This document shows positions 1-10,163 of a stretch of 64,000 bases of DNA, one piece after another. The translations under genes were made by a program, and so were the position numbers. The notes beneath the pieces are model-generated. The model had not been told where the DNA came from and searched no databases. It was given only the letters and a program-made list of their open reading frames with translations. This stretch comes from Nansenia antarctica (lineage: Eukaryota; Chordata; Actinopteri; Argentiniformes; Microstomatidae), in the NCBI GenBank assembly GCA_963989245.1, contig CAXDII010000269.1, positions 87,501 through 151,500 of the forward strand, in the 5' to 3' direction. How positions within the stretch are numbered: position 1 is the stretch's first letter; each line of letters begins with the position of its first letter.

Positions 1-17
1 ATACTGAAATTAGAACT

Positions 18-1496
18 GTGTCTACAAACCATGTGAGCTTTAAAACATGCACAGTGCAGCTGGGTGAGGTCAGCCTTCCCTTGTTACTGGATACAGGCGC
101 GGCTGTGTCTCTTCTCAATCTCAGCACCTACAACAAGTTCTTTGCCCACCTGCCATTGCAGCAGCCCTCCACTCCTCTGTGCGGATATGATAGCTCTAAG
201 ATAGAGATTGTGGGCATCCTTCAGGTACCAGTGCACTATGGATCTAAGCACATGTCTGCATTCCCATTCCACATCGCTAAGAGGGGTGCCAATCTGCTGG
301 GCCTCGACCTGTTCACGGGCCTGGGATTCACACTGCATGACGACAGTGGGTCAGCCATTCAACATGTCACCTCCACCTGGGAGCAGAAATGGCCAGCGCT
401 GTTCGATGGACTGGGTTGCCTCACAGCCTTCACACACAGACCCCTGGTGAACACAGAGGTGTCACCAGTCATGCAGCCCCTGCGCCGGATCCCTCTCGCT
501 CTGAGGGATGATGTCACAAAGGAACTCAACATGCTGCTGCTGGCAGGCATCATCGAGCCGGTCAACGCCCCCCCCTGGATTTCAAACCTGGTCATCGCTA
601 AGAAAAAGTCAGGGGGGTTGAGAGTCTGTGTGGACCTGCGGTCTGTCAACAAGGCGGTGATTCCAGATAAATATCCCTTGCCTACCTCAGAGGAGCTGAC
701 CACCCACTTCTACGGCTCCACAGTTTTCACAAAGCTCGACCTGCGCCAGGGCTATCTCCAGGTTCCCCTCCACCCAGCCAGCAGAGACTTGACAACCTTT
801 GTATCGCACGCTGGGGTCTTCCGGTACACCCGAATGCCTTTCGGGCTTAGCTCCGCCCCCAGCTGCTTCCAGAAGGTCATGACCACCATCCTTGCTGGTA
901 TCCCTGGGGTCGCGGTGTTCTTGGATGACATCGTGGTCCATGCCCCAGATCTGCCAACACACAACGAGTGGCTTCACAGGGTGTTTGCAGCCCTCCTGGA
1001 CAATAATCTGACCCTGAACACAGAGAAATGCTCCTTCGCCGCTACCGCCATCGACTTTGTGGGGTTTCGCCTCACAGCAAAGGGCATCACACCTCTCCTG
1101 TCCAATGTCGACGCCATACACTGGATTCCGGAGCCCACCTCTGCTTCCCGAGTAGCCTCATTCCTGGGCATGACAGCTTATTACCTACGGTTCCTGCCCC
1201 ACTACTCTCAGACCACAGCTCCCCTTCGCCAACTGCTCAAGAAAGAGGAGCCATGGAAGTGGACTGCAGCATGCTCAAGGGCGTTCCACTCGCTGAAGAT
1301 CCAGCTCACCACAACCCCCATCCTGGCCCACTTTGACCCGTCCAGCCCTACCCTCGTCACCTGTGACGCCTCAGCCGGGGGGTGGGTGCCGTGCTCTCAC
1401 AGGTTCAGGACGGCGTCGAGCGGCCAGTTGCCTTTGCCTCCAGGGCTCTTAGCCCCACCGAACAGAGGTATTCAGTCGGCGAACGCGAAGCTCTAG
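18..1496 (+). pseudogene. Ty3/Gypsy pol relic: protease and reverse transcriptase
   Basis: This is the protease plus reverse transcriptase part of a Ty3/Gypsy LTR retrotransposon polyprotein. It begins inside pol; gag and the 5' LTR lie outside the window. A retropepsin active site LLLDTGAAVSLL is near residue 22-33. The RT domain follows, with KLDLRQGYLQVPLHP (first catalytic Asp), RYTRMPFGLSSAPSCFQ and FLDDIVVH (a FLDD form of the Gypsy Y/F-x-DD box). The RNase H domain starts at the CDAS motif near residue 450, but the frame is then lost at a run of six G around 1377-1382, and RNase H continues in another frame. The family assignment is firm. The element is inactive here because of this frameshift, the tandem expansion downstream and the missing integrase core. 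Confidence 0.93.
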
Positions 1497-1903
1497 CCTG
1501 TGTCTGGGCATGTGAGAGGTGGCACCTCTATCTATACGGCCGGCGGTTCACCCTCCGTACAGACCACCAGGCCCTGACCACACTGCTGTCAGCCTCAGGC
1601 AGTGGGCACAGGCCTCTCCGTTTGCACAGGTGGGGGGAGCGGCTCAGGCAGTATGACTACCAGCTCAGGTTCACCCCGGGGAGGGACAACGTAGTGGCCG
1701 ACCTCCTCTCTCGGTCTATCGAGGCCCCCACCCAAACTGTCTCTCCGGATGACGACACAGAGCCAGAGCTCATCCAGATGTTGCATGGGCCCCTGCAGAC
1801 AGCAGTGTCACTAGAGGAGCTGCAGTGGTCTCTCCGGATGACGACACAGAGCCAGAGCTCATCCAGATGTTGCATGGGCCCCTGCAGACAGCAGTGTCAC
1901 TAG
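1382..1903 (+). pseudogene. Ty3/Gypsy RNase H segment, frameshifted
   Basis: This is the RNase H domain of the same retroelement, read one frame away from the RT segment. Visible signatures are FASRALSPTEQRYSVGERE, ALACVWACERWHLYLYGR and LRTDHQAL, followed by FTPGRDNVVADLLSR, the usual end of the Gypsy RNase H and start of the linker to integrase. The frame change falls at the short G run near 1380, consistent with a one-base slip. From about 1739 the linker runs into the 58-bp tandem repeat, so the end of this ORF reflects repeat phase and is not a natural stop. Confidence 0.88.
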
Positions 1904-4400
1904 CTGTCTCTCCGGATGACGACACAGAGCCAGAGCTCATCCAGATGTTGCATGGGCCCCTGCAGACAGCAGTGTCACTAGAGGAGCTGCAGAATCAACT
2001 GTCTCTCCGGATGACGACACAGAGCCAGAGCTCATCCAGATGTTGCATGGGCCCCTGCAGACAGCAGTGACTGTCTCTCCGGATGACGACACAGAGCCAG
2101 AGCTCATCCAGATGTTGCATGGGCCCCTGCAGACAGCAGTGTCACTAGAGGAGCTGCTCTCCGGATGACGACACAGAGCCAGAGCTCATCCAGATGTTGC
2201 ATGGGCCCCTGCAGACAGCAGTGTCACTAGAGGAGCTGCAGTGGTCTCTCCGGATGACGACACAGAGCCAGAGCTCATCCAGATGTTGCATGGGCCCCTG
2301 CAGACAGCAGTGTCACTAGAGGAGCTGCAGTCTCTCCGGATGACGACACAGAGCCAGAGCTCATCCAGATGTTGCATGGGCCCCTGCAGACAGCAGTGTC
2401 ACTAGAGGAGCTGCTGTCTCTCCGGATGACGACACAGAGCCAGAGCTCATCCAGATGTTGCATGGGCCCCTGCAGACAGCAACTGTCTCTCCGGATGACG
2501 ACACAGAGCCAGAGCTCATCCAGATGTTGCATGGGCCCCTGCAGACAGCAGGATGACGACACAGAGCCAGAGCTCATCCAGATGTTGCATGGGCCCCTGC
2601 AGACAGCAGTCTCTCTGGATGACGACACAGAGCCAGAGCTCATCCAGATGTTGCATGGGCCCCTGCAGACAGCAGTGTCACTAGAGGAGCTGCAGGATGA
2701 CGACACAGAGCCAGAGCTCATCCAGATGTTGCATGGGCCCCTGCAGACAGCAGTGTCACTGTCTCTCCGGATGACGACACAGAGCCAGAGCTCATCCAGA
2801 TGTTGCATGGGCCCCTGCAGACAGCAGTCTCTCCGGATGACGACACAGAGCCAGAGCTCATCCAGATGTTGCATGGGCCCCTGCAGACAGCAGGATGACG
2901 ACACAGAGCCAGAGCTCATCCAGATGTTGCATGGGCCCCTGCAGACAGCAGGATGACGACACAGAGCCAGAGCTCATCCAGATGTTGCATGGGCCCCTGC
3001 AGACAGCAGGATGACGACACAGAGCCAGAGCTCATCCAGATGTTGCATGGGCCCCTGCAGACAGCAGGATGACGACACAGAGCCAGAGCTCATCCAGATG
3101 TTGCATGGGCCCCTGCAGACAGCAGGATGACGACACAGAGCCAGAGCTCATCCAGATGTTGCATGGGCCACTGCAGACAGCAGGATGACGACACAGAGCC
3201 AGAGCTCATCCAGATGTTGCATGGGCCCCTGCAGACAGCAGGATGACGACACAGAGCCAGAGCTCATCCAGATGTTGCATGGGCCCCTGCAGACAGCAGG
3301 ATGACGACACAGAGCCAGAGCTCATCCAGATGCATCATGGGCCCCTGCAGACAGCAGGATGACGACACAGAGCCAGAGCTCATCCAGATGCTGCATGGGC
3401 CCCTGCAGACAGCAGGATGACGACACAGAGCCAGAGCTCATCCAGATGCTGCATGGGCCCCTGCAGACAGCAGGATGACGACACAGAGCCAGAGCTCATC
3501 CAGATGTTGCATGGGCCCCTGCAGACAGCAGGATGACGACACAGAGCCAGAGCTCATCCAGATGCATCATGGGCCCCTGCAGACAGCAGGATGACGACAC
3601 AGAGCCAGAGCTCATCCAGATGCATCATGGGCCCCTGCAGACAGCAGGATGACGACACAGAGCCAGAGCTCATCCAGATGTTGCATGGGCCCCTGCAGAC
3701 AGCAGGATGACGACACAGAGCCAGAGCTCATCCAGATGCATCATGGGCCCCTGCAGACAGCAGGATGACGACACAGAGCCAGAGCTCATCCAGATGCATC
3801 ATGGGCCCCTGCAGACAGCAGGATGACGACACAGAGCCAGAGCTCATCCAGATGTTTGGGCCCCTGCAGACAGCAGGATGACGACACAGAGCCAGAGCTC
3901 ATCCAGATGTTGCATGGGCCCCTGCAGACAGCAGGATGACGACACAGAGCCAGAGCTCATCCAGATGCATCATGGGCCCCTGCAGACAGCAGGATGACGA
4001 CACAGAGCCAGAGCTCATCCAGATGTTGCATGGGCCCCTGCAGACAGCAGGATGACGACACAGAGCCAGAGCTCATCCAGATGCTGCATGGGCCCCTGCA
4101 GACAGCAGGATGACGACACAGAGCCAGAGCTCATCCAGATGCATCATGGGCCCCTGCAGACAGCAGGATGACGACACAGAGCCAGAGGTCATCCAGATGC
4201 ATCATGGGCCCCTGCAGACAGCAGGATGACGACACAGAGCCAGAGCTCATCCAGATGCATCATGGGTCCCTGCAGACAGCAGGATGACGACACAGAGCCA
4301 GAGCTCATCCAGATGTTGCATGGGCCCCTGCAGACAGCAGGATGACGACACAGAGCCAGAGCTCATCCAGATGTTGCCATGGTAACGGGCCCCTGCAGAC
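1739..4400 (+). repeat. 58-bp minisatellite grown inside the Gypsy pol linker
   Basis: About 41 copies of a unit starting GGATGACGACACAGAGCC and ending GCCCCTGCAGACAGCA. The first 15 or so units (1739-2890) have irregular spacing of about 55-93 bp because they keep different lengths of the neighbouring linker (GTGTCACTAGAGGAGCTG and CTGTCTCTCC). From about 2894 the spacing is almost strictly 58 bp. Point variants occur at one spot (GATGTTGCAT, GATGCTGCAT, GATGCATCAT), and one unit near 3855 has lost a few bases. A single copy is ordinary coding sequence between RNase H and integrase (EPELIQMLHGPLQTA). Since 58 is not a multiple of three, the expansion destroys the reading frame. Confidence 0.97.
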
Positions 4401-5019
4401 AGCAGCGTCACTAGAGGAGCTGCAGCGGGAATCGGAACAGGACCCTTTGCTATCCACCCTGCGCACCTACATACGCCCCGGATGGCCATCACGGGTGCCG
4501 GAGGATCTGGCCCCGTTCGCTAGAGTACGGCACGAACTCTCATGCTGGGGGGAGGTCTGTGTCTCCAGGGGCCTCTGCACTGTGATCCCAAGTGGCCTGC
4601 GTGCGCGTGTCATGTCCATGGCGCACGAAGGTCATTTGGGCATAGTGAGGGTCAAGCAACGATGCCGCGACCTGGTGTGGTGGCCAGGCATCGACCGTGA
4701 CATCGAAACAATGGTCAAGGACTGTGCACCATGTCTGCTCAGCGGGAAAAGTGGGTTGCCAGCATCCCTCATGCTTGGCCGTGAGATGGACTTGCCACTG
4801 AACAGACTCAGGTCCCGGGATGCAGTGACACCTGCAGCAGGCAGCACCCGAGATGCTGCTCAAGCAGCAGTGGCCACACATCAGGGGGAGATGAAGCGAC
4901 ACTTCGACAAGAAACGTGGAGTAAAGACCACCACCATCAAGGTGTCCGACTGGGTTCGGCCCGTAGGCCCCAGCGACATAACAAGATGGCATCTTTCTGG
5001 TCTCAGCCCCTTCAGGTGA
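4342..5019 (+). pseudogene. Ty3/Gypsy integrase zinc finger with core deleted
   Basis: After the minisatellite the pol frame resumes at SLEELQRESEQDPLLSTLR and carries the integrase HHCC zinc-binding domain. AHEGHLGIVRVKQRC supplies the His pair and MVKDCAPCLL the Cys pair, with the family-typical VWWPGIDRDIE between them. Straight after CLLSGKSG the sequence jumps to LMLGREMDLPLNRLRS, which in Gypsy elements lies behind the catalytic core. The D,D-35-E core, normally well over 100 residues, is therefore missing. The frame breaks again near 4990-5019. Such an element could not integrate by itself. Confidence 0.88.
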
Positions 5020-5405
5020 CACGTCAGCTGGGGCCAGCCACGTTCCTGCTGAGCGACGGATCCCGCTGGCACGCCAGCCGACTGCGGAGGGTGCCTGGTC
5101 CTCCTGGGCCTGCCATGGCCACACTGCTGCCAGCAGCCGGTGCAGCAGAGACAGATAGAACTGTCTCAAAGGCCTCGAGTCCTGTACTGCTAAGGGCAGC
5201 TAGGCCGCCCCAGGCTCCGCCGCAGCCACTGCCTATGTGGCCTCCACCCGCTCAGCCTCTACCTGCTGTTCCTCTTCCTCACCCTCCTCCACCTAACCCT
5301 GGCTTCCTCGCAGGGTCACAGCCCAGGGGGGAGGTCGATAGGCCACAGCGGGAACGGGCTCGCCCTGCACACCTCCAGGACTATGTCACTAAATTTCACA
5401 CATAG
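4986..5405 (+). pseudogene. Ty3/Gypsy pol C-terminal tail
   Basis: This is the end of the pol region in a third frame. Residues VTRQLGPATFLLSDGSRWHASRLRRVPGPPG match the small basic C-terminal domain found after the Gypsy integrase core. A proline-rich stretch follows (PPPAQPLPAVPLPHPPPP). The stop at 5403-5405 lies just before a purine tract and LTR, which fits the true end of pol. The frameshift from the preceding segment lies near 4990-5020. Confidence 0.75.
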
Positions 5406-5455
5406 GCCTTCAGGCCCTACTCCTGTTTGACTGTTACTTTAGTTGTTTGAGTTTT

Positions 5456-5649
5456 GGAAAGGGGGGGGAAATGTTATGCACGACAGTGTCATTGTCTTTG
5501 CAGCACTTTGTTGCCCTTTACGACGTCACATTACGTACGTCTGTTAGTGCTTTACGACGGTGTGTGTGTGTTGTCAGAATGAATGGCACATGGCAGTAAA
5601 CGGAGCTCAGTTTGTATACCTGTGTAGATCTAGGTTTATTAGCACAACA
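5456..5649 (+). mobile_element. Polypurine tract and probable 3' LTR of the Gypsy relic
   Basis: A polypurine run (GGAAAGGGGGGGGAAA, 5456-5471) comes directly before TGTTATGCACGACAGTG, the expected plus-strand priming site and LTR start (5472). The right border is less certain. TG...CA logic suggests an end at the AACA around 5649, giving a short LTR of about 180 bp. No 5' LTR is in the window for comparison, so the right end is inferred. Confidence 0.6.
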
Positions 5650-5674
5650 CAAACATAATAGATACTCCTGAACT

Positions 5675-6553
5675 CAGTGGTGTGCCGTCAGGGCCAGCAA
5701 GGCCTTCTCTGCTGGCCTAAACATCATCAGAATATACATTTTATTTTAATATATATTTTCCACAAATATGTATTAATGATTCCCCATAGTCTATTCTCTT
5801 CATTTCATAGCTTTCCTCTTGGTTGCGCTGCTTCCAGTCTCCGATTGAGATTTGGAGGGCTGGCCTTTATGTTAGAGCTTTTATCCAATCAAAATGTGTT
5901 GCTAGGGGGCTCAAAAATCTGCCCACCTGCACATTAAACGGTGCCGCGGATTCGACCTGTAACTTAACGTTGGAACGAGAAAACCTGTGGCGTACCTAGT
6001 AAACCTACGTAGATGCGAGCAAAAGCAACAACGGCGCCTGCTGTAAGGCTCAATGATGTCAGCACCCAGCACGTCTTTTGATTGGATCTGCACTATTGAT
6101 ACGCACTATTGATACGCACTATTGATATTCACTATTGAGATGCGTAGATGCCGGTAGATGTGAAACTTTTGAAAGTGCGCAGGGAAACGGAGCCTCACAA
6201 CGAAAGCTTTCGTTGACTGATCGATAATACTGATCGATTGTGTCCTGTTTTTGGGTAAACAATAACTTTCATTTAGGGGACACAATGAAAGCGCCAAGTC
6301 CACAAACAGAGGAAACTACGTTGAGCTTCTTTCTTTTCTGGCTGAAAACAACCCAGATTTACATTACCACCTGTCCACAAACAAAGTGTTTACTGGGACG
6401 TCAGGCAAAATACAAAACGACCTGATTTTTGCTATTGCTGAAGTGATGGAAGAAGAGATCAAAATGGAGATTAAAAAGGCACCCTTTGTCGCTATTATGG
6501 TGGACGAGACGACAGACGTGGGTAATGTAGCGATCTTAAAGATGTTAGTTTAA
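5675..6553 (+). mobile_element. hAT-type DNA transposon fragment, 5' end
   Basis: The stretch starts with CAGTGGTGTGCCGTCAGG, which resembles the terminal inverted repeat start of teleost hAT elements. It carries about 590 bp of non-coding 5' sequence and then the start of a transposase domain. Four copies of a short ACTATTGATA-like motif lie at 6092-6137. The element stops abruptly at about 6553, and no matching 3' terminal repeat is seen. A LINE tail begins about 80 bp later. Confidence 0.65.
6266..6553 (+). pseudogene. hAT transposase fragment (ZMYM/DUF4371-like)
   Basis: Read from 6266 there is an uninterrupted stretch of 95 codons ending in TAA at 6551-6553. It contains FRGHNES, NRGNYVELLSFLAENNP and IMVDETTDVGNVA. 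This pattern is typical of the hAT transposases annotated in fish as zinc finger MYM-type or 52 kDa repressor-like proteins. The acidic VDETTD box is the start of the RNase H-like catalytic fold. The BED/TTF finger before it and most of the catalytic and dimerisation regions after it are missing, so this is a remnant. It has no usable start codon of its own. Confidence 0.8.
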
Positions 6554-6632
6554 CACTCTTCATTGTAAATGCGGATTTATTGATTAAAAATGCTTCGGAA
6601 ATATTAATATAACTCTGTTGTACTTGTCTGAT

Positions 6633-8466
6633 TGATTGATTGATTGAAAACTTTATTAGAATGTTTGCAGAAGTAGGTACATGAAAGTACATATTACATG
6701 CAAGGTCAAACTAACAGGATAAAAACCCAAGAAAGCCACTGGCTTATTTCAATTGGGGTCCTTGATTTTCAATTCATCGTTACATGTAAGACAGACATAA
6801 GAAAAGAACTAGTACTATCTACATGATAATACAGACAAATAACTATTACTATCTACAAGATAAACGTACATCCATCATGGGAAGAACAATACAACAAAAC
6901 ATAAGGTATGTACAGCGGGTAGGACAGGTGGGGACATACACCACAGGTGGGGGCGGGGGACAAAACACAAAGTATGTACAGTGGGTAGTTCAGGTCTTTT
7001 AATCTGATTTTTGTTTTAGACACCATATATACATACATATAGTACCATGATGTTACGGCATAGTCGAAGTGACATTGAATGAGAGCTCCTGATAGGGTCC
7101 TCAGTGTGTTTTTACTGACAAGTGAGGATATCCTGTACAAGAATCTAGTTTTATGGTTCACTTTTTTGATTACTTTTGCTGCCATTTTATCTCCGGAAAG
7201 ATTTGCCTCTAAGATGGAGCCCAGGTATGTAATATCCTCTTTTCTTGTGATATTAATGTTACCCACTTTTATTTTAAAATGTTCAGCCTTTCTGAGTTTA
7301 GATGGGGATCCGTATAGGATGGTTTCAGTTTTACCTAGGTGTATTGATAGTTTATTGTCAGCTAGCCAGATGCAGATTCTACTCAGTTCAGTGCTTAGCG
7401 CTTTTTCCACCTGCAATATGTCCCTGTCAGAGACCAGCAGAGCCGAGTCATCCGCGAACAGGAACAAATTGCAATTGCATGCTGATGACATGTCATTCAC
7501 ATATATTAGGAACAGTAAAGGTCCCAAAATGCTTCCTTGTGGAACGCCGCAGGTCACTGGGAGGGGGGGGGGACAGTGTTCCGTTCACACTAACCACCTG
7601 TTCCCTCCCCTCTAAGTAGGATTGCATCCAGCTCACCGATGTTCTATCGAACCCAATTGCTTTCAGTTTATCTAACAATATGTGGTGATCTACTGTGTCG
7701 AAGGCCTTCTGGAGGTCCAGCATGACCATGCCGCAGTACTTGCCCGAGTCCACCTCATGGTTGATGTGGTCGTTCAAATAGAGAAGGCATGTGTCAGTGG
7801 AATGGGATGTTCTGAATCCTGATTGAAATTCATACATCAGCTTTTTTTCGGTAAGGTACCTATCGACCTGTTCATAAACTATTTTTTCCATAAGTTTCGA
7901 GATGGAATTAAGAATAGAAACAGGTCGGTAGTTGCCTGGGTCTAATTTGCTTCCTTTTTTATACAGTGGGGTTACCCTTGCTATTTTAAAGTCAAGGGGG
8001 ACGTGTCCCTGTTTGATGGAGAGGTTTATTATGTGGGTGATGATTGGGGTAATGGAGGCAGCTGAGTCTTTTAGAAATCTGGCTGGAATATTGTCATGGC
8101 CCGTGGCCTTTTCTGAGTGTAGAGCGCCTAGCTTTTTAAACACCTCATCGTTTGACACCATGGAGAGTTTAAAATCATCATTGCTTACACCCAGTTTATT
8201 GTAGAACTCACGGATGTGCTCTACACCATAACGCCCTGAGTGGGGTGGTAGATTGTTAACTAATTTAGTGGCTATGGTTGTAAAGAAAGTGTTTAAGCAC
8301 TTAGCCACATCCAGCTTGTCGGTAAGGAGAGAATCACCAGATTTTATGCTGATGTTTGTAGACCTGGTTTTGAGTTTTTGACTGCAACCTAGTTGGCTAT
8401 TAAGTAGCTTCCAAAGGTCACGTGGTTTGTTTAAGTTTTCTTCGATTTTGTTATCGAGGTGTTAAG
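6633..8466 (-). mobile_element. L2/CR1-like LINE, 5'-truncated, minus strand
   Basis: The 3' end is on the left: a TGATTGATTGATTGATTG tail (6633-6652) followed by AAAACTTTATT, the reverse of a LINE 3' terminus built of short tandem repeats. The reverse-transcriptase frame runs leftwards from 8466. The 5' end is cut inside the region between endonuclease and RT (NKPRDLWKLLNSQLG at its start). No endonuclease is present. This fits normal 5' truncation during target-primed reverse transcription. Confidence 0.85.
6853..8464 (-). pseudogene. LINE reverse transcriptase, one frameshift
   Basis: Two ORFs make one RT. The upstream part (8464-7493) carries NYRPVSILNSISKLMEKIVYEQ, FQSGFRTSHSTDTCLLYL and LDLQKAFDTVDHHILL. 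The downstream part (7557-6853) carries GVPQGSILGPLLFLIYVND and the catalytic FADD box (LFLFADDSALLV), then the thumb (KLSIHLGKTETILYG). They are joined by a frame change at a run of about ten G on the plus strand (about 7563-7573), a classic slippage site. The C-terminus ends in low-complexity sequence. Homology is to the jockey/CR1/L2 group. It is not functional as it stands. Confidence 0.9.
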
Positions 8467-9099
8467 GTGATGCAACGCCCGGTTATACTGTGTTTCTGTC
8501 TAGTTTCTAGAGCCATGGCGTCATAACGATGGTATTAAGAGGTAGAATAATTCAGGTAGGAATGTGTCGGACATCACTGAAGGCCTAGGTGTGAAATGCA
8601 CCGCCCGCCACTGCCTGAACTTCTCATTGGCTGGTTAGAAGGACTACATTTCCCATCATGCCGAGGTTTGTAACATCCGGGGTGACACAAGCACGTGTTT
8701 ACATCCAAGGCCGGTTTAAAGTTCTGCGTAAAGTCGACGCCGTAGCCTTGCGTAGTCCCGCGTGGGCCCGCCTTGCCTACGGAGAGGCTTGACGTGCACA
8801 TCTCCAAAAGGTCCAGCTGCGGACATCACGCCTATCACCCGGACGCTTGATTGACCATATTTGGTTGGAGCGCGTCATCAAACCGCGCCTGCATATTTGC
8901 ATATTGCGCCTGCATATTTGCATATTTGGTTCGGACTACGTCATCGCCTTACGACGGTGGAAACCAAATAAACACATTTCCAGCAATGGATTCTACAGTT
9001 AGGCCCATATATATATTTGGTCACAGACAGAATTTGTGTTATTTTAGCTGTTTACCAAAACCTCTGTTACAGTCATACACAAGTTACAGTCATATAATG
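8467..9099. other. Non-coding gap, no gene recognised
   Basis: No ORF with recognisable homology. The stretch is GC-richer than its flanks around 8600-8850, with several CpG, and contains a perfect 21-bp tandem duplication at 8885-8926 that is listed separately. It could be the remains of another element's non-coding end, but I see no terminal repeat to prove it. Confidence 0.5.
8885..8926 (+). repeat. Tandem 21-bp duplication containing octamer motifs
   Basis: Two adjacent perfect copies of a 21-bp sequence (GCGCCTGCATATTTGCATAT plus T). Each contains ATTTGCAT, the reverse complement of the POU/octamer consensus ATGCAAAT. Whether it regulates anything is unknown; no gene start is recognised beside it. 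Confidence 0.75.
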
Positions 9100-10120
9100 A
9101 ATATGAATGAATGAATGAATCTTTATTTCGAACATGATTTAAAAATAAAAATAATAAATAACTAATAACTAATATGTAGAGTACAGTCCTATCAATTGTT
9201 CGAAAAGGAGTAGGAAGAAGCCTGTCCTACCCCTGTTTATACTTAACAATTATGCTTACATTATATAATCCAATTAATTAATACATATATTTCAGTATCA
9301 TCCGTTCTAATACTTTTTCATTCTTAATATTGACACAAAATAAATAAATATAATTTTTCCATTCTTAATACTGAAACAACACAACATAAATAAATAACAA
9401 GCATCAGTATCCACAATGTAATACAGAAGAAAAAGACACAGAAAACCACACCTTAGTTTCCAGAAGATTAACAACCTTCCCTTTCCTCATTTTGGTATTT
9501 AACAAAAAATAATAATTTAAACCTTTTTTTTAAATAGAGCAATATTTCTGCTTTCCTTCATATTTTCCTCTAGCCCATTCCATATGGTAACTCCGTAGAA
9601 TGATATGCACCTGCTCCTGAGATGGGTGCGAGCATAACCCTTGTTAAAGTTGTGGTTACCTCTCAAATGACCTCTCCCCTTATCCCTCTCTATAAATCAT
9701 TTGTGAATGTTACGTGGGAGTTCTTGAGTCTTTGCTTTATACATTAACTGTGCCAATTTAAATTTGAATAAGTCCATGAGCTTTAAGGCATTTGACATTA
9801 GGAACAAGTTATTAGTGTGATCACGAAATCCGACCTTATGTACAATGCTCATAGCTTTTTTCTGTAGTGTAATCAATGGTTTAAAGTGCTTTTATATTCA
9901 TTTCCCCATATCTCCACACAGTAACTCAAATAGGGTAAGACAAGACAACAATATAGAGTATCCAACATCCTCTGTTCCAGAATATGTTTTGCCCTGCACA
10001 ATACTGCAATACTCCTTGATACTTTGGATCTAACGTATCTTATATGAGATTTCCAACATAATTTACTGGGCTTAAAGTGCAGACTCTCAGCTTTAGGTTA
10101 AGGGTATACACATCCAAATT
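9100..10120 (-). mobile_element. L2-like LINE 3' fragment, minus strand
   Basis: It begins on the left with GAATGAATGAATGAAT (9105-9120) followed by CTTTATTTCGAACATG, a very common teleost LINE 3' terminus read in reverse. Reading leftwards from about 10110, broken frames still give the C-terminal part of an L2-type ORF2: KSTLKPLITLQKKAMSIVHK, VGFRDHTNNLFLMSNALKL and SFYGVTIWNGLEENMKES. It has only the region after the RT core, with at least one stop. It appears to be a different family from the LINE at 6633-8466. Confidence 0.8.
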
Positions 10121-10163
10121 GAAGGAAGGGTTTATGAATTATAGCTCTTTTATATATAATAAC

